Source: a virus
Length of the DNA stretch: 26,620 nt
Virus record (IMG/VR): IMGVR_UViG_3300028590_000076
Coordinates: 1-26,620 of that record
Strand: one strand, 5' to 3'
Within the stretch, counting starts at the first letter, position 1, and each line of letters starts with the position of its first letter. The notes below the pieces were generated by a model. The model saw only the letters and a program-made list of their open reading frames with translations, ran no database searches and had not been told where the DNA came from. The position numbers and the translations under genes are program-made. This document shows positions 1 to 7,090 of the stretch, one piece after another.

Positions 1-21
1 GACGCTATAATTCGAGGCTGT

Positions 22-97
22 TCCCTGATAGCTCAGTCGGTAGAGCGACGGACTGTTAATCCGCAGGTCCCTGGTTCGAGTCCAGGTCGGGGAGCCA
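22..97 (+). tRNA. tRNA-Asn (GTT anticodon)
   Basis: A complete cloverleaf can be drawn. The acceptor arm TCCCTGA (22-28) pairs with TCGGGGA (87-93), followed by discriminator G and an encoded CCA (95-97). The D stem is GCTC/GAGC (31-34/43-46). The anticodon loop CTGTTAA (53-59) gives GTT at 55-57, so it reads Asn codons. The TPsiC arm carries GGTTCGAGTCC. The integrase gene lies just downstream and reads toward it, so this tRNA is the probable integration site and its 3' part the probable att core. No second copy of the tRNA 3' end is visible inside the window. Confidence 0.97.
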
Positions 98-116
98 GAA
101 TTTACCTTATGAATCA

Positions 117-149
117 AGCGTCTTGACTTTGCGGTCAAGGCGCTTTTTT
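117..149 (+). terminator. Rho-independent terminator after tRNA-Asn
   Basis: An 11-bp stem, AGCGTCTTGAC (117-127) with GTCAAGGCGCT (134-144), contains one T-G wobble. It closes a 6-nt loop and runs into six T residues (144-149). It is correctly placed to end the tRNA transcript. Confidence 0.9.
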
Positions 150-202
150 CTTGCCTGTTGGATAGTTGTTGGAAAGCTTCCAATATCCAGTACTGGCGAT
201 CA
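150..202. other. Intergenic attachment-end region with two short palindromes
   Basis: The stretch between the tRNA terminator and the integrase stop codon carries two adjacent inverted repeats: TTGGAA-AGC-TTCCAA (169-183) and the perfect 10-mer CCAGTACTGG (187-196). They could be integrase or accessory-protein sites at the phage-host junction, or chance. The exact att core cannot be set without the other prophage end. Confidence 0.35.
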
Positions 203-1303
203 TCACATGGCTACGCGGTTTGGCTCCACGGTTTCACGCCACCTCTGCTTCACGTAGATCTCGGTGGTCGCCTTGTCTTCGTGGCCGCAGAGGGCCTGGA
301 TCTCCTCGATCGGCACCTTCGCCAGCCACATGTCGGTGGCACCCTTGCCCTTGAGGTCACGGAAGCCGAAGCTCGGCATGGCCTCGATCCCTTTCTTCGC
401 ACGTGCCTTGTTGGCCTTGGCGATGCAGCGCTTGAGCATCGCGCTCAGGCCGTCATAGGTGTAGGGCTCGCCGTCGCGCGTGCGCACGATCGCCTGGCGC
501 AACTTGGGCACGTCACCGAGACTCGCGCGAATCAAATCGTTGAGCTCGTCGTCGACACCGACCTGCATCCACTTGCCGGTCTTGCCTTGGCGGAACTTGA
601 GCACGCGGCGGCCGTGCACTGTGGCCAGCACGCGGTTGTCCCAACCAATGATGTCGCTCTCGGGCCGCTGTAGCGTGCGGTAGGTGAGGGCCATCATCAG
701 GCGCACGGAAGTGCCGGCGACGGCCCAGACCTCGCGGTACTCGTCATGTGTCACGTACCGGTCCCGCTTCGCCTCTGGGTTGCGTTGGATGCCGCTGGCG
801 CGCAGGCATGGGTTGACCATCAGCCCGGGCACCTTCTCACCGCGGAGCAGCCAGCCGAAGCAACTGGAGAGGGCGGCCTTCTCGCGGTTTGCTGGGACTG
901 GCCGGCCCAACTGGGCATTCAGCTCGAGGAACTCCTGGATGTTGGCGGGCGTGACGTCGAGCGGCGTCATGGGGGGCGCGAAGTAGAGCGAGAGCGCGCC
1001 CTCGCGCGCCTTGTTGCCCTTGATGGCGTCGGTGTAGTCATCGAGCGTGCGCTGGGAAAGTGTGCCGGCCTTCACGCGCGCCTCGCAGTCCACGAGGAAC
1101 AGGCCCAGCCAGTGCACCATGGTGCCGTACTGGCCTTCCGGGTCGTTGAACAGGCGGGCCTTCTCGTTGGCGGCGGCCATGTCCTGGCCCAGGTTCTCCC
1201 ACTTGCCCGTGCGGTGGACGTAGTAGTAGGACCCGCTGCGCATGTAGACGCGCGGCTCCAGTCCGGAATCGGGGTTCTTGCGGCGGCGGCCCATGGGCGG
1301 CAT
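203..1303 (-). CDS. int: Tyrosine site-specific integrase
   Basis: A 366-aa phage integrase that would catalyse recombination between attP and the tRNA-Asn attB. The start at 1303 is chosen because AGGAG sits 5 nt upstream; the frame stays open further upstream but the extra residues look like out-of-frame GC-rich translation. Visible parts are an Arg/Lys-rich N-terminus, a core-binding region (about 60-170) and a catalytic domain with Arg213 in TLQRPESD, Lys241 in GKTGK, His341 in CGHED and Tyr350 in EIYVKQ. The usual HxLR box reads FRDLKGKGATD (314-324), so the box histidine is Arg and the second catalytic arginine is Lys318. A Lys here occurs, as far as I recall, in a proteobacterial phage subfamily with HDLKAKG-type boxes. 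It lies 14 nt after the DUF4224 gene, probably in one transcript. Confidence 0.93.
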   Translation of the reverse strand: MPPMGRRRKNPDSGLEPRVYMRSGSYYYVHRTGKWENLGQDMAAANEKARLFNDPEGQYGTMVHWLGLFLVDCEARVKAGTLSQRTLDDYTDAIKGNKAREGALSLYFAPPMTPLDVTPANIQEFLELNAQLGRPVPANREKAALSSCFGWLLRGEKVPGLMVNPCLRASGIQRNPEAKRDRYVTHDEYREVWAVAGTSVRLMMALTYRTLQRPESDIIGWDNRVLATVHGRRVLKFRQGKTGKWMQVGVDDELNDLIRASLGDVPKLRQAIVRTRDGEPYTYDGLSAMLKRCIAKANKARAKKGIEAMPSFGFRDLKGKGATDMWLAKVPIEEIQALCGHEDKATTEIYVKQRWRETVEPNRVAM

Positions 1304-1317
1304 AGTAGCTCCTGGCC

Positions 1318-1596
1318 TCAAGGGGCCGATTTCTGGAAGGCCAGCACCAGGGCCGACCGATTGGGCTTGGCGCCGGCGGGCGCGGGATTGACGGCAGTGC
1401 CTTGGACAGGGGCAGGGAGGCCCGACAGCACGCGCTCGGCGTGGTCGCGCATCACCAGCGGGCGGCCATTGGGCTTGGTGGTCACCGTCAGGCCCTGGCT
1501 GCGCAGGAACTTCACGCGGGCGGCGTTCTGTGTCAGGCCGGCGCACAGGTCGTCGACCTCGCTGTCGGAAAGCCATGGGATGGTCACAGCGTTCAT
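1318..1596 (-). CDS. DUF4224 domain protein upstream of integrase
   Basis: A 92-aa protein whose residues about 10-58 match the DUF4224 pattern: a short helical segment with LTQNAARVKFLRSQG, then KPNGRPLVMRDHAE. DUF4224 proteins are commonly encoded immediately upstream of phage tyrosine integrases. Their role is not established; an accessory or excisionase-like DNA-binding role is a guess from position. The C-terminal third is Ala/Pro-rich. The ATG at 1596 is preferred because the conserved domain begins right after it. No strong ribosome-binding site is seen. Its start codon lies only 25 nt from that of the divergent gene at 1622, so the two promoters must overlap one another or lie inside the opposing gene. 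Confidence 0.82.
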   Translation of the reverse strand: MNAVTIPWLSDSEVDDLCAGLTQNAARVKFLRSQGLTVTTKPNGRPLVMRDHAERVLSGLPAPVQGTAVNPAPAGAKPNRSALVLAFQKSAP

Positions 1597-1621
1597 ACTG
1601 GTGTCTTCAAAGGAGATGGCC

Positions 1622-1843
1622 ATGGATGTCAGCGAAGTCAGGAAGCGGTGGTCGGCTCTGCACGACCAGTGGGCGGAGGCGCACGTCGACGCCCAGACCG
1701 CGCGCGGCTTGTGCACGGCGAAGTTCCGCTCCGGCGAAGGACCGTCGATCGCCGAACTCGACAGGGCCGATTCGCTGGAGGCGCGCGCGGAAGATCTGCG
1801 CGGAAAGATGGACGAATTCACCAGCACTCACCTGGGCGAGTGA
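1622..1843 (+). CDS. Small helical hypothetical protein
   Basis: A 73-aa protein, mostly charged and helix-forming, with no domain I recognise. AAAGGAG (1609-1615) lies 6 nt before the ATG at 1622 and decides this start over the in-frame ATG at 1616, which abuts the Shine-Dalgarno sequence. With the next gene it forms a two-gene plus-strand island between the integrase module and the early-left operon, both of which run leftward. Confidence 0.62.
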   Translation: MDVSEVRKRWSALHDQWAEAHVDAQTARGLCTAKFRSGEGPSIAELDRADSLEARAEDLRGKMDEFTSTHLGE

Positions 1844-1873
1844 CGTACTCGCCTTTTCAAATGGAGGGGACCC

Positions 1874-2101
1874 ATGGAGGAAGTTAGCGGCTTCTACACG
1901 CGCAAGAGCGACGGCGCGCAGTTCACATTCAACGCAACCTACACGTCCACCTCGTGGGATGCAGCCGTTCGGAAGGTGGACGGCAGCTACCACGCCTTCA
2001 TTCGCAACTCGGTGTCCGATGGGCTGAAGGGAGAGGCACTTAAGGACGCCGTGCGGGATTGGGTTCATGGCTGCATCGAGGACCGAGTGGGCGTGGACTG
2101 A
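1874..2101 (+). CDS. Small hypothetical protein, likely beta-rich
   Basis: A 75-aa protein with a strand-rich N-terminal half (GFYTRKSDGAQFTF) and an amphipathic C-terminal helix. I do not recognise the family. GGAGGGG (1863-1869) lies 4 nt before the ATG. It follows the 1622 gene by 30 nt, so the two are probably cotranscribed. It is convergent with the ASCH-like gene, whose stop codon is only 5 nt away, and no terminator is evident between them. Confidence 0.68.
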   Translation: MEEVSGFYTRKSDGAQFTFNATYTSTSWDAAVRKVDGSYHAFIRNSVSDGLKGEALKDAVRDWVHGCIEDRVGVD

Positions 2102-2106
2102 TCGCA

Positions 2107-2706
2107 TCACAGCCTCCGAAATGAGACGACCCACACCCACGGATTCAAAGTCCATGATCCGGCGCCATTGATCTGCTCCCACAGCCCGGCGTACCACCGG
2201 CGCGGATCGTCGCCTTGCGTCATGTTCGGGAACGGGCATCCTTCGGCCATCGCATCGCCGCGGCTGATGTCCTGCAGGCGCTCCACGCGCACGGCGGTGA
2301 CCTCCAGCACCAGGCGGCAGGCCCAGCGCGGCATGTGGATGCTCGGGCGCCAGACCTTGCGGCCGTCATCGCCGTCGGCGCGGTACTCCACGTCCTCGAT
2401 GGTCAGCTTCGGCGGGAAGTAGCCGGTCTCGTGGTCCGGCTCGTCCTTGAACCACCAGTGAGATTCGCGCACCCACAGCCGGTCGCTGCGGCCGCCGTAT
2501 GGGCTGGAAAATTGCACTTCGCCATCTTCGTCGCCGAAGTGTGAGCCGTTGTACAGCTGGCCCTTCTCCAGCGGATCGGGCACTTCGACAACGGACGAAA
2601 GCGAGTAGAACTGCGCTGGCTTGCACACCCGCCGCGTCTGGGTCTTCGACCCGTCCAGGATGGCGCGCACCATGGCGCCTTGAAAGAGAATCGGGCGCTC
2701 GGCCAT
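2107..2706 (-). CDS. ASCH-like phage protein
   Basis: A 199-aa protein of a family widespread in phages. Its signature is the N-terminal PILFQGAMVRAILDGSKTQT followed by RRV, with a later DRLWVRE segment and a C-terminal WVWVVSFRR strand. The fold is ASCH/PUA-like, suggesting nucleic-acid binding; the precise role is unknown, and databases sometimes carry an unsupported morphogenetic-protein label. The start at 2706 is set by GGGAGGT five bases upstream. Its ATG shares one base with the stop of the preceding 36-aa gene (TGATG). It is the last gene of the early-left operon. Confidence 0.78.
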   Translation of the reverse strand: MAERPILFQGAMVRAILDGSKTQTRRVCKPAQFYSLSSVVEVPDPLEKGQLYNGSHFGDEDGEVQFSSPYGGRSDRLWVRESHWWFKDEPDHETGYFPPKLTIEDVEYRADGDDGRKVWRPSIHMPRWACRLVLEVTAVRVERLQDISRGDAMAEGCPFPNMTQGDDPRRWYAGLWEQINGAGSWTLNPWVWVVSFRRL

Positions 2707-2816
2707 CACAGACCTCCCATCCGCCACCACTTAGCCCACTGGGCGCGGGTGTCTGGGTGCCACAGGAACAGCAGGCCTACGACCAGCAGCAACAATCGAA
2801 AGAGCAGCTTGGTCAT
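2706..2816 (-). CDS. 36-aa single-pass membrane mini-protein
   Basis: A short frame with a Leu/Val-rich hydrophobic segment at about residues 4-18 (LLFRLLLLVVGLLFLW), preceded by MTK and followed by a Trp- and Arg-containing tail. That is an N-terminal membrane anchor with a short polar end. GGGAGGT precedes the ATG at a good distance. The ATG overlaps the upstream stop (ATGA) and its own stop overlaps the next start, so it fits the operon precisely. Function unknown. Confidence 0.65.
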   Translation of the reverse strand: MTKLLFRLLLLVVGLLFLWHPDTRAQWAKWWRMGGL

Positions 2817-3007
2817 GGCCGACCTCCCCAGATCAGGACGAAGCCGCCTTCGTTGCGCACGTCATCGGCAGCAAGGGCGTCTTCCTCGGTCAGGCGCTCG
2901 GACCAGTCGCCTTCCTCGCCAAGCATGGTGACGGTTCGCAGGCAGACCATCACTTCCTTGCCGGGCGGGTGCTTCTGGAGTTCGGTGATCAGTTCGGCGG
3001 CTGTCAT
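2813..3007 (-). CDS. Small hypothetical phage protein
   Basis: A 64-aa protein beginning MTAAELITELQKHPPGKEVMV and ending in a hydrophobic GGFVLIWGG strand. This layout (an AELI..L...P....V opening and a later strand) is common in small accessory phage proteins of unknown role. AAAGG lies upstream of the ATG. Its start overlaps the preceding stop by four bases (ATGA), and its own stop overlaps the 36-aa gene. Confidence 0.75.
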   Translation of the reverse strand: MTAAELITELQKHPPGKEVMVCLRTVTMLGEEGDWSERLTEEDALAADDVRNEGGFVLIWGGRP

Positions 3008-3330
3008 CGCATGGCCTTTCCGATTTCAGCGGCAGCGCGCACGATGGCTCGGCGGGTGGCTGCGGCTGGGTCGCCTTGGTCGGTCTCATCGACATAGGCG
3101 TTCGGCCTCCCAGGGACGCCTATCTGAACGCATGGGCTTCCCATGTAGCAGCGCACGGTCATATGCAGCTTCACAGCCAGCCGCAGCGCATCGCCGTCGT
3201 CGGTGAGTGGGTTCCATGGCCTTTCAGCAACGCCAAACCCCTCGCTGTAGTAGTTGCCGTCAATGTCAGTCCACACGGAAACGCCAGCAGCCTTAGCCGC
3301 CAGCTCCAGAAGTTCACGATCTGTGCTCAT
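3004..3330 (-). CDS. Phage hypothetical protein with WNPLxDDGDALRLAVKL motif
   Basis: A 108-aa protein. The N-terminal MSTDRELLELAAKAAGV and central WNPLTDDGDALRLAVKL are familiar from small phage accessory proteins. The central motif resembles the opening of the phage ABA-sandwich domain, but I hold that only loosely. The C-terminus is a helix (RRAIVRAAAEIGKAM). AAGGAGG is well placed before the ATG at 3330. It overlaps both neighbours by four bases. Role unknown. Confidence 0.75.
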   Translation of the reverse strand: MSTDRELLELAAKAAGVSVWTDIDGNYYSEGFGVAERPWNPLTDDGDALRLAVKLHMTVRCYMGSPCVQIGVPGRPNAYVDETDQGDPAAATRRAIVRAAAEIGKAMR

Positions 3331-3878
3331 CCCTTGCCTCCTTGTTCTGGAGGGGCGGGAATAGCGCCGATCCGTTGCCAGTGGGTGTACGGCGCGTTCT
3401 CGGAAGGGCCGCGACTCCCTGGCGGCGCGACCATCAGGAAGTGCTCATGGTCGGCGCTGTGCTTCTGCCACAAGCCTTCTTCCAGCCAATCGAAGTCGTG
3501 ACGCTCCGGGTGCTCGGTGTCTTCGGAGTCCAGCCAGCCGACAACGACAAGCTCAGCCTCAGGCGCTGTGCTGATCGGTTGCCACCCTTGCGGAGTGCTG
3601 GGGTGGGAGAGGGCGGCACGGGTGTTCCAGTTTTCGATTGCCTCGGTCACCGTAAGCTTGAACCCGCCCTGTGCTCCGCAGCCGCCCGGGCCGTCTGGCC
3701 TACTCGCATCGCAGACTACCGCGTAGCTATCGGAGTGCTCCCAAGGATCTTGGTCGTCGTCACCTTCGTTTGCAAGTTCCTCGGCGCTGACGACCTTGAG
3801 TGAGCGCACCATGCCGCAGAACGGGCACGGCAGCAGCTCCCTCTCGCTTGCTTGTGGAATGGGGGTGGTGTCAGACAT
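3327..3878 (-). CDS. Lar-like zinc ribbon fused to a DUF551 domain
   Basis: A 183-aa two-domain protein. Residues about 15-90 look like the Lar (restriction alleviation) family: LLPCPFCG, a second cysteine group (CDA...GGCGAQGG) and the closing AIENWNTRA. Residues about 98-175 begin GWQPISTAPEAELVVVGW and end THWQRIGAIPAPP, the DUF551 pattern. Lar-family proteins alleviate type I restriction in Rac prophage, but most relatives are untested and this could be just a zinc-ribbon binding module. The start at 3878 has GGAG upstream. It overlaps both adjacent genes. Confidence 0.82.
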   Translation of the reverse strand: MSDTTPIPQASERELLPCPFCGMVRSLKVVSAEELANEGDDDQDPWEHSDSYAVVCDASRPDGPGGCGAQGGFKLTVTEAIENWNTRAALSHPSTPQGWQPISTAPEAELVVVGWLDSEDTEHPERHDFDWLEEGLWQKHSADHEHFLMVAPPGSRGPSENAPYTHWQRIGAIPAPPEQGGKG

Positions 3879-4116
3879 TGCTGGTCTCCAAACGGGCGCG
3901 CAGGGCGTGGATGGCTTCGTCTGTTGCGGCGTTTGCGCAAGGCCAATCGACGCACTTCCTCAGCTCATACAGGGCAGTCCGCATCAGCGCTTCGTCGGCC
4001 TCGATGCGGGAGTGCTGGCGGCGGAGTTCGTTCGCGGCTGAACGCTCTATCGGACCGCAGCCCATAGAGCATTCCATGTATGTCGCCAGCCTCAGCGCTT
4101 CAGGTTGGTCTCTCAT
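3871..4116 (-). CDS. Small hypothetical phage protein
   Basis: An 81-aa helical protein opening with MRDQPEALRLATYME and followed by AANELRRQHSRIEADEAL, an arrangement common in short phage proteins with a coiled-coil-like middle. AAGGAG precedes the ATG at 4116, which overlaps the preceding stop codon (ATGA). No function can be assigned. Confidence 0.7.
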   Translation of the reverse strand: MRDQPEALRLATYMECSMGCGPIERSAANELRRQHSRIEADEALMRTALYELRKCVDWPCANAATDEAIHALRARLETSNV

Positions 4117-4838
4117 GTGCTCTCCTTGGTGACGATGCCATGGGCGTGCTCAGCCGCACGGACCGCCTTGCGCATGGACTTGCTGTCCACCGGGCAAAAC
4201 GGGTTGTTGATGCTGAAAGTGGCATCGCGCAGCTTCTCGATCTGCTCATCCGACAGCGGCACCCTCTCTGCAGGGGTGGATGCGCGGAGAGCGGCGAGCA
4301 CTGGTCGGAGTAAATCGACTGCCTCGGTGGCAACGTAGCGCGGGCGGTCGGTGTTGTTCCACGCGATCTGATTCAGGAGATCGATCGCCGCTTCAATCGC
4401 CCCTGCTGTTGCTGCCTGCGGGGATGGGGTGGCGGCTTCTCCAACGAAACACAGCATTCGCCCATCGTCGATGCGGCCAGCGTCAACCAAAGCTTCGGAG
4501 AGGCCCCAATGCACGTCTGCGGCTTGCTCTGGCGTCAGGGTTGGCAGGCGAACCGTCACCAGTTCCCCCTGCACTCGCTCGGGTGACTCCAGGGCGGCGC
4601 GCTCGTTCCATTTGGTGGTCAGCGCTGCCCGCATTTCTGCATCACGGTGTTTGACCGTCATGTCTCGGGCTTTGTTCCAGCCGATACTTGAGGTCATCGT
4701 CGAGCAGCATCTGAGCTTCAACTGCACGTAGCGTCTGTCGTCATGCCACTCAGCGGCGTCTCCCTCAAACCATGGCTCTCCGCCGCAGAATGGGCAAGGC
4801 AAGAGCGCTGCCAGCTCGGTGTGGGATGGGTTGGTCAT
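4113..4838 (-). CDS. Second Lar-like zinc-ribbon protein, extended
   Basis: A 241-aa protein. Residues about 12-85 carry a Lar-type zinc ribbon: LLPCPFCGGEPWF, a cysteine pair in LKLRCCSTM, and the end motif ALTTKWNERAA. The remaining roughly 150 residues are an unrecognised, mostly helical extension, including SDEQIEKLRDATFSI near the C-terminus, a phrase that recurs in modular phage proteins. The start at 4838 is set by AAGGAG, about 6 nt upstream; the frame stays open for 24 more codons upstream, but those overlap the neighbouring gene. It is the second Lar-like gene in this operon. Anti-restriction is possible from the family, not shown. Confidence 0.78.
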   Translation of the reverse strand: MTNPSHTELAALLPCPFCGGEPWFEGDAAEWHDDRRYVQLKLRCCSTMTSSIGWNKARDMTVKHRDAEMRAALTTKWNERAALESPERVQGELVTVRLPTLTPEQAADVHWGLSEALVDAGRIDDGRMLCFVGEAATPSPQAATAGAIEAAIDLLNQIAWNNTDRPRYVATEAVDLLRPVLAALRASTPAERVPLSDEQIEKLRDATFSINNPFCPVDSKSMRKAVRAAEHAHGIVTKEST

Positions 4839-5014
4839 TGGTCTTGCTCCTTCTGCTGCCGCATAGCCAAGTAGTCGCGGATCGTTCCTTTGATCGCGAG
4901 CATCCAGCACTCGGCCATTGCGCCTTCTGGCGTGTCTTTTCCCTTTCGGGCTAGGGCTTCGCGTGCCTCGTTGAGCCGATGAAACTCTTTGTCCAAGAAT
5001 TCGAACTCAGTCAT
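4835..5014 (-). CDS. Small helical hypothetical protein
   Basis: A 59-aa charged, helical protein (MTEFEFLDKEFHRLNEAREA and onward). The ATG at 5014 has GAGGGAG at a good distance; the alternative in-frame GTG at 5029 would consume that site and is rejected. It overlaps the preceding gene by 8 nt and the next by 4 nt. No recognised domain. Confidence 0.7.
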   Translation of the reverse strand: MTEFEFLDKEFHRLNEAREALARKGKDTPEGAMAECWMLAIKGTIRDYLAMRQQKEQDQ

Positions 5015-6410
5015 GGCGCGCTCCCTCACCCCGGGCGCGGGCTGCGCCCAGAGGCTTCATTGCCCGGTGCCAGTCGCTGTGTTCGCGTGACCAGACGCGG
5101 CCAGTCTTGGCGCTGCGGTAGATGATGCGAGGCGGGCGGCGCTGGTGGCTGTCGCTGAACATGTCCGCGTAGCCGGTCACCGTGTAGGTGTCGCCGTTGG
5201 AGTGGCCCCACTGCGAGTCAATGGGCGGCACGTCAATCTCGATGTCACTCGGATAGGCGCTGTCCTGCGCCACCTGCTCGGGCTGCGGCTTGCATGCAAA
5301 GCAGTTGTACGGCCCCGTGCCATCCGTTGCTGTGATCGACCCTGCGCCACCACACTGCGCGCAAGCGGCGGTCTCCTGACCCTCGATCCTCACGCCGTTG
5401 ACCGAAGCGAACTGCCGCTGCACAGCGGAAGCTGATGCTTGCCCACCCAGGCCCAGCGTGCATCGCTGCACCTCCTGCGCGGTCAGCAGGCGCGCCACCG
5501 GCTTCTGCTCCCCGGCAGGCGGCTTGGTGGCGAGGGCGGCGCGATAGCCCAGGTGCATCGCATGTAGCCCGCTGTGGGTATCTGGGGCCCCTTCCGTCTC
5601 CGACAGCCAGGGCACGAGGTCTGGGTGCTCACGGATGATCCACGACGCGAACGCCTCCCGCTCTCCCGCATTGCTGGCCGTGGGCTGGGTGGCGAGCTTC
5701 CTCTCGGAGACGATTGCGCGACCCTGCCAGTAATCGGCGCGGTCCTTGTCGCTCGGCGCTTCTGCCTGCTCGGCCTTGCTGGCAGCAAAGTCATCGCATT
5801 CAAGGCAGTTCGAGCCGTTGCAACCAGGCGGCGTGTCACAAGGCCGTTTGGCTGCTTTGGGCTGACCGGCAGCGCACTCATCGTCCGGCCCCATAGCCAG
5901 TTTTTCGGCAAGCCATTCTTTCGAGGGGACGCGATCCTGCTCGGCCTTGCCATCTGGAGAGGGTGCGGCGGCGAGGAACTTGTCGATGTCGTCAAGCAGG
6001 CTCACAGCGGGCGCCACGTCCCTCCACATAAGCAGCGTGTTGCGGGATTCGCGCAGCAGGGCGAGTGCACGACTGTCGGCCAGCACTGCTTGGGGAGCAG
6101 GAAGGGAGGCATGCTTGTGCACGAGCTTGATCAGGCGTTTGGCTTCGTCCTCGTATTTCAGCCAGCGCTCGCCCCACGGTTCGGGAGCAGGCCCGCCTTC
6201 CCAGATCAACTCGTTACAGGACTCTTCGCCGTTTTCTTCGGCGCACAACTCCCACGCCAGAGGCTCCCAGCCTTCGCCCCCTTCCCACGCCACCGCCTCA
6301 CCGGCCTGCCGCTCTCGGTCGGCGAGGATGGCGCGGGCGAGCGTTCCGCAATCGTCAGCGCGTCCCTTGAATTGCTCGGCCAGGCGCGTCAGGTCATTGG
6401 TGTTGGTCAT
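5007..6410 (-). CDS. Large modular hypothetical protein with a CxxC zinc-knuckle segment
   Basis: A 467-aa protein that looks like a chain of short accessory-protein modules rather than one enzyme. The N-terminal 110 residues are acidic and Trp-rich. A helix follows (ADSRALALLRESRNTLLMW), then cysteine-rich pieces near 190-210 (CDTPPGCNGSNCLEC) and a DnaJ-type CAQCGGAGSI...CFAC zinc knuckle near 345-370. The C-terminal strand-rich domain contains GDTYTVTGYAD and RIIYRSAKTGRVWSREHSDW, faintly like DUF1653. The start at 6410 has a weak GAAAGAA upstream. Phage proteins of this composite kind vary greatly by module shuffling. No function can be named. Confidence 0.72.
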   Translation of the reverse strand: MTNTNDLTRLAEQFKGRADDCGTLARAILADRERQAGEAVAWEGGEGWEPLAWELCAEENGEESCNELIWEGGPAPEPWGERWLKYEDEAKRLIKLVHKHASLPAPQAVLADSRALALLRESRNTLLMWRDVAPAVSLLDDIDKFLAAAPSPDGKAEQDRVPSKEWLAEKLAMGPDDECAAGQPKAAKRPCDTPPGCNGSNCLECDDFAASKAEQAEAPSDKDRADYWQGRAIVSERKLATQPTASNAGEREAFASWIIREHPDLVPWLSETEGAPDTHSGLHAMHLGYRAALATKPPAGEQKPVARLLTAQEVQRCTLGLGGQASASAVQRQFASVNGVRIEGQETAACAQCGGAGSITATDGTGPYNCFACKPQPEQVAQDSAYPSDIEIDVPPIDSQWGHSNGDTYTVTGYADMFSDSHQRRPPRIIYRSAKTGRVWSREHSDWHRAMKPLGAARARGEGARHD

Positions 6411-6419
6411 GGTGTTCTT

Positions 6420-6629
6420 TCAGAGGACAGCGACGACGCGGCGCATGGCCACGCGCGTGAGATTCATGCCCAGGTAGGAGGCCGAGCAGCCGGCGAACCG
6501 TCCCGGGCACCACCAGTCGCCGCGCTTCATGGCGTGCTCCAGGGAGTCGTGCAGTTCGTCCTCGTGCTTCGTGGGGCACTCCACGCGCACGAGTTCGCCC
6601 CCATCAAGGACCAGGTCGACGAAGGTCAT
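6420..6629 (-). CDS. Small hypothetical protein
   Basis: A 69-aa protein starting MTFVDLVLDGGELVRVECP, with two cysteines in WWCPGRFAGCSASYLG and a basic, hydrophobic C-terminus. The ATG at 6629 has AAGGAA upstream and overlaps the stop of the preceding gene (ATGA). The family is not recognised. The upstream open frame is discarded because it runs inside the neighbour. Confidence 0.68.
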   Translation of the reverse strand: MTFVDLVLDGGELVRVECPTKHEDELHDSLEHAMKRGDWWCPGRFAGCSASYLGMNLTRVAMRRVVAVL

Positions 6630-7090
6630 GGCGTTTCCTTGGAGAGTTGCAGGCGCGCCATCTGCGCGTTCGACCACAGGGCCGCGCGCACGGCGAACCC
6701 GAAGCGGTCCATTTCGATGAGCTGGTCCATCACCTCGGCGGCGGCCCGCGCGGTCAGGAGCTGGGCGCTGTTGAAGCCCACGCGCCCGGTGGTGCGGAAT
6801 CGCTCGAGCACGCCGGTGTAGGTTTCCAGCTGCTCGGCGATCGCGGCCTTGGCCTCTTCAGTGAAGGGCGTGCCGTCGGCCTCCAGCAGGCGCATCAGCT
6901 CGATGTAGGTCAGGCCCGTCTCGATCCAGTCCAGCAGGTCACCCTGCGTGGCCCGGCCGCTGGTGAAGCGCTCGATCAGATCCCAGTGCGCCAGCTTGCA
7001 GGTGGACACCTGCGCGGCGGTGATGGTGGGCTGCCAGAACTTGGGCAGCTCCCGCTTGGCGTGCGCGGCGCGGCGGTGTGCGGTCTTCAT
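6626..7090 (-). CDS. Helical hypothetical phage protein
   Basis: A 154-aa, almost entirely helical protein with a basic N-terminus (MKTAHRRAAHAKREL). The middle (ATQGDLLDWIETGLTYIELM) and the C-terminal pattern (LLTARAAAEVMDQLIEMDRFG) recur in uncharacterised Burkholderiales phage proteins. The start at 7090 lies inside the end of the methyltransferase gene with GAGGG upstream. Its position directly after the methyltransferase is consistent with translational coupling, but gives no functional link by itself. Confidence 0.75.
   Translation of the reverse strand: MKTAHRRAAHAKRELPKFWQPTITAAQVSTCKLAHWDLIERFTSGRATQGDLLDWIETGLTYIELMRLLEADGTPFTEEAKAAIAEQLETYTGVLERFRTTGRVGFNSAQLLTARAAAEVMDQLIEMDRFGFAVRAALWSNAQMARLQLSKETP

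Noticed and set aside
1304-1576. N-terminal extension of the integrase frame
   Set aside because: The extra 91 residues overlap the DUF4224 gene in another frame and are low-quality Arg/Pro sequence; AGGAG before 1303 marks the real start.
5574-6821. Open frame of 415 codons on the plus strand
   Set aside because: It is antisense to three minus-strand genes linked by proper overlaps and ribosome-binding sites, and it has no recognisable motif.
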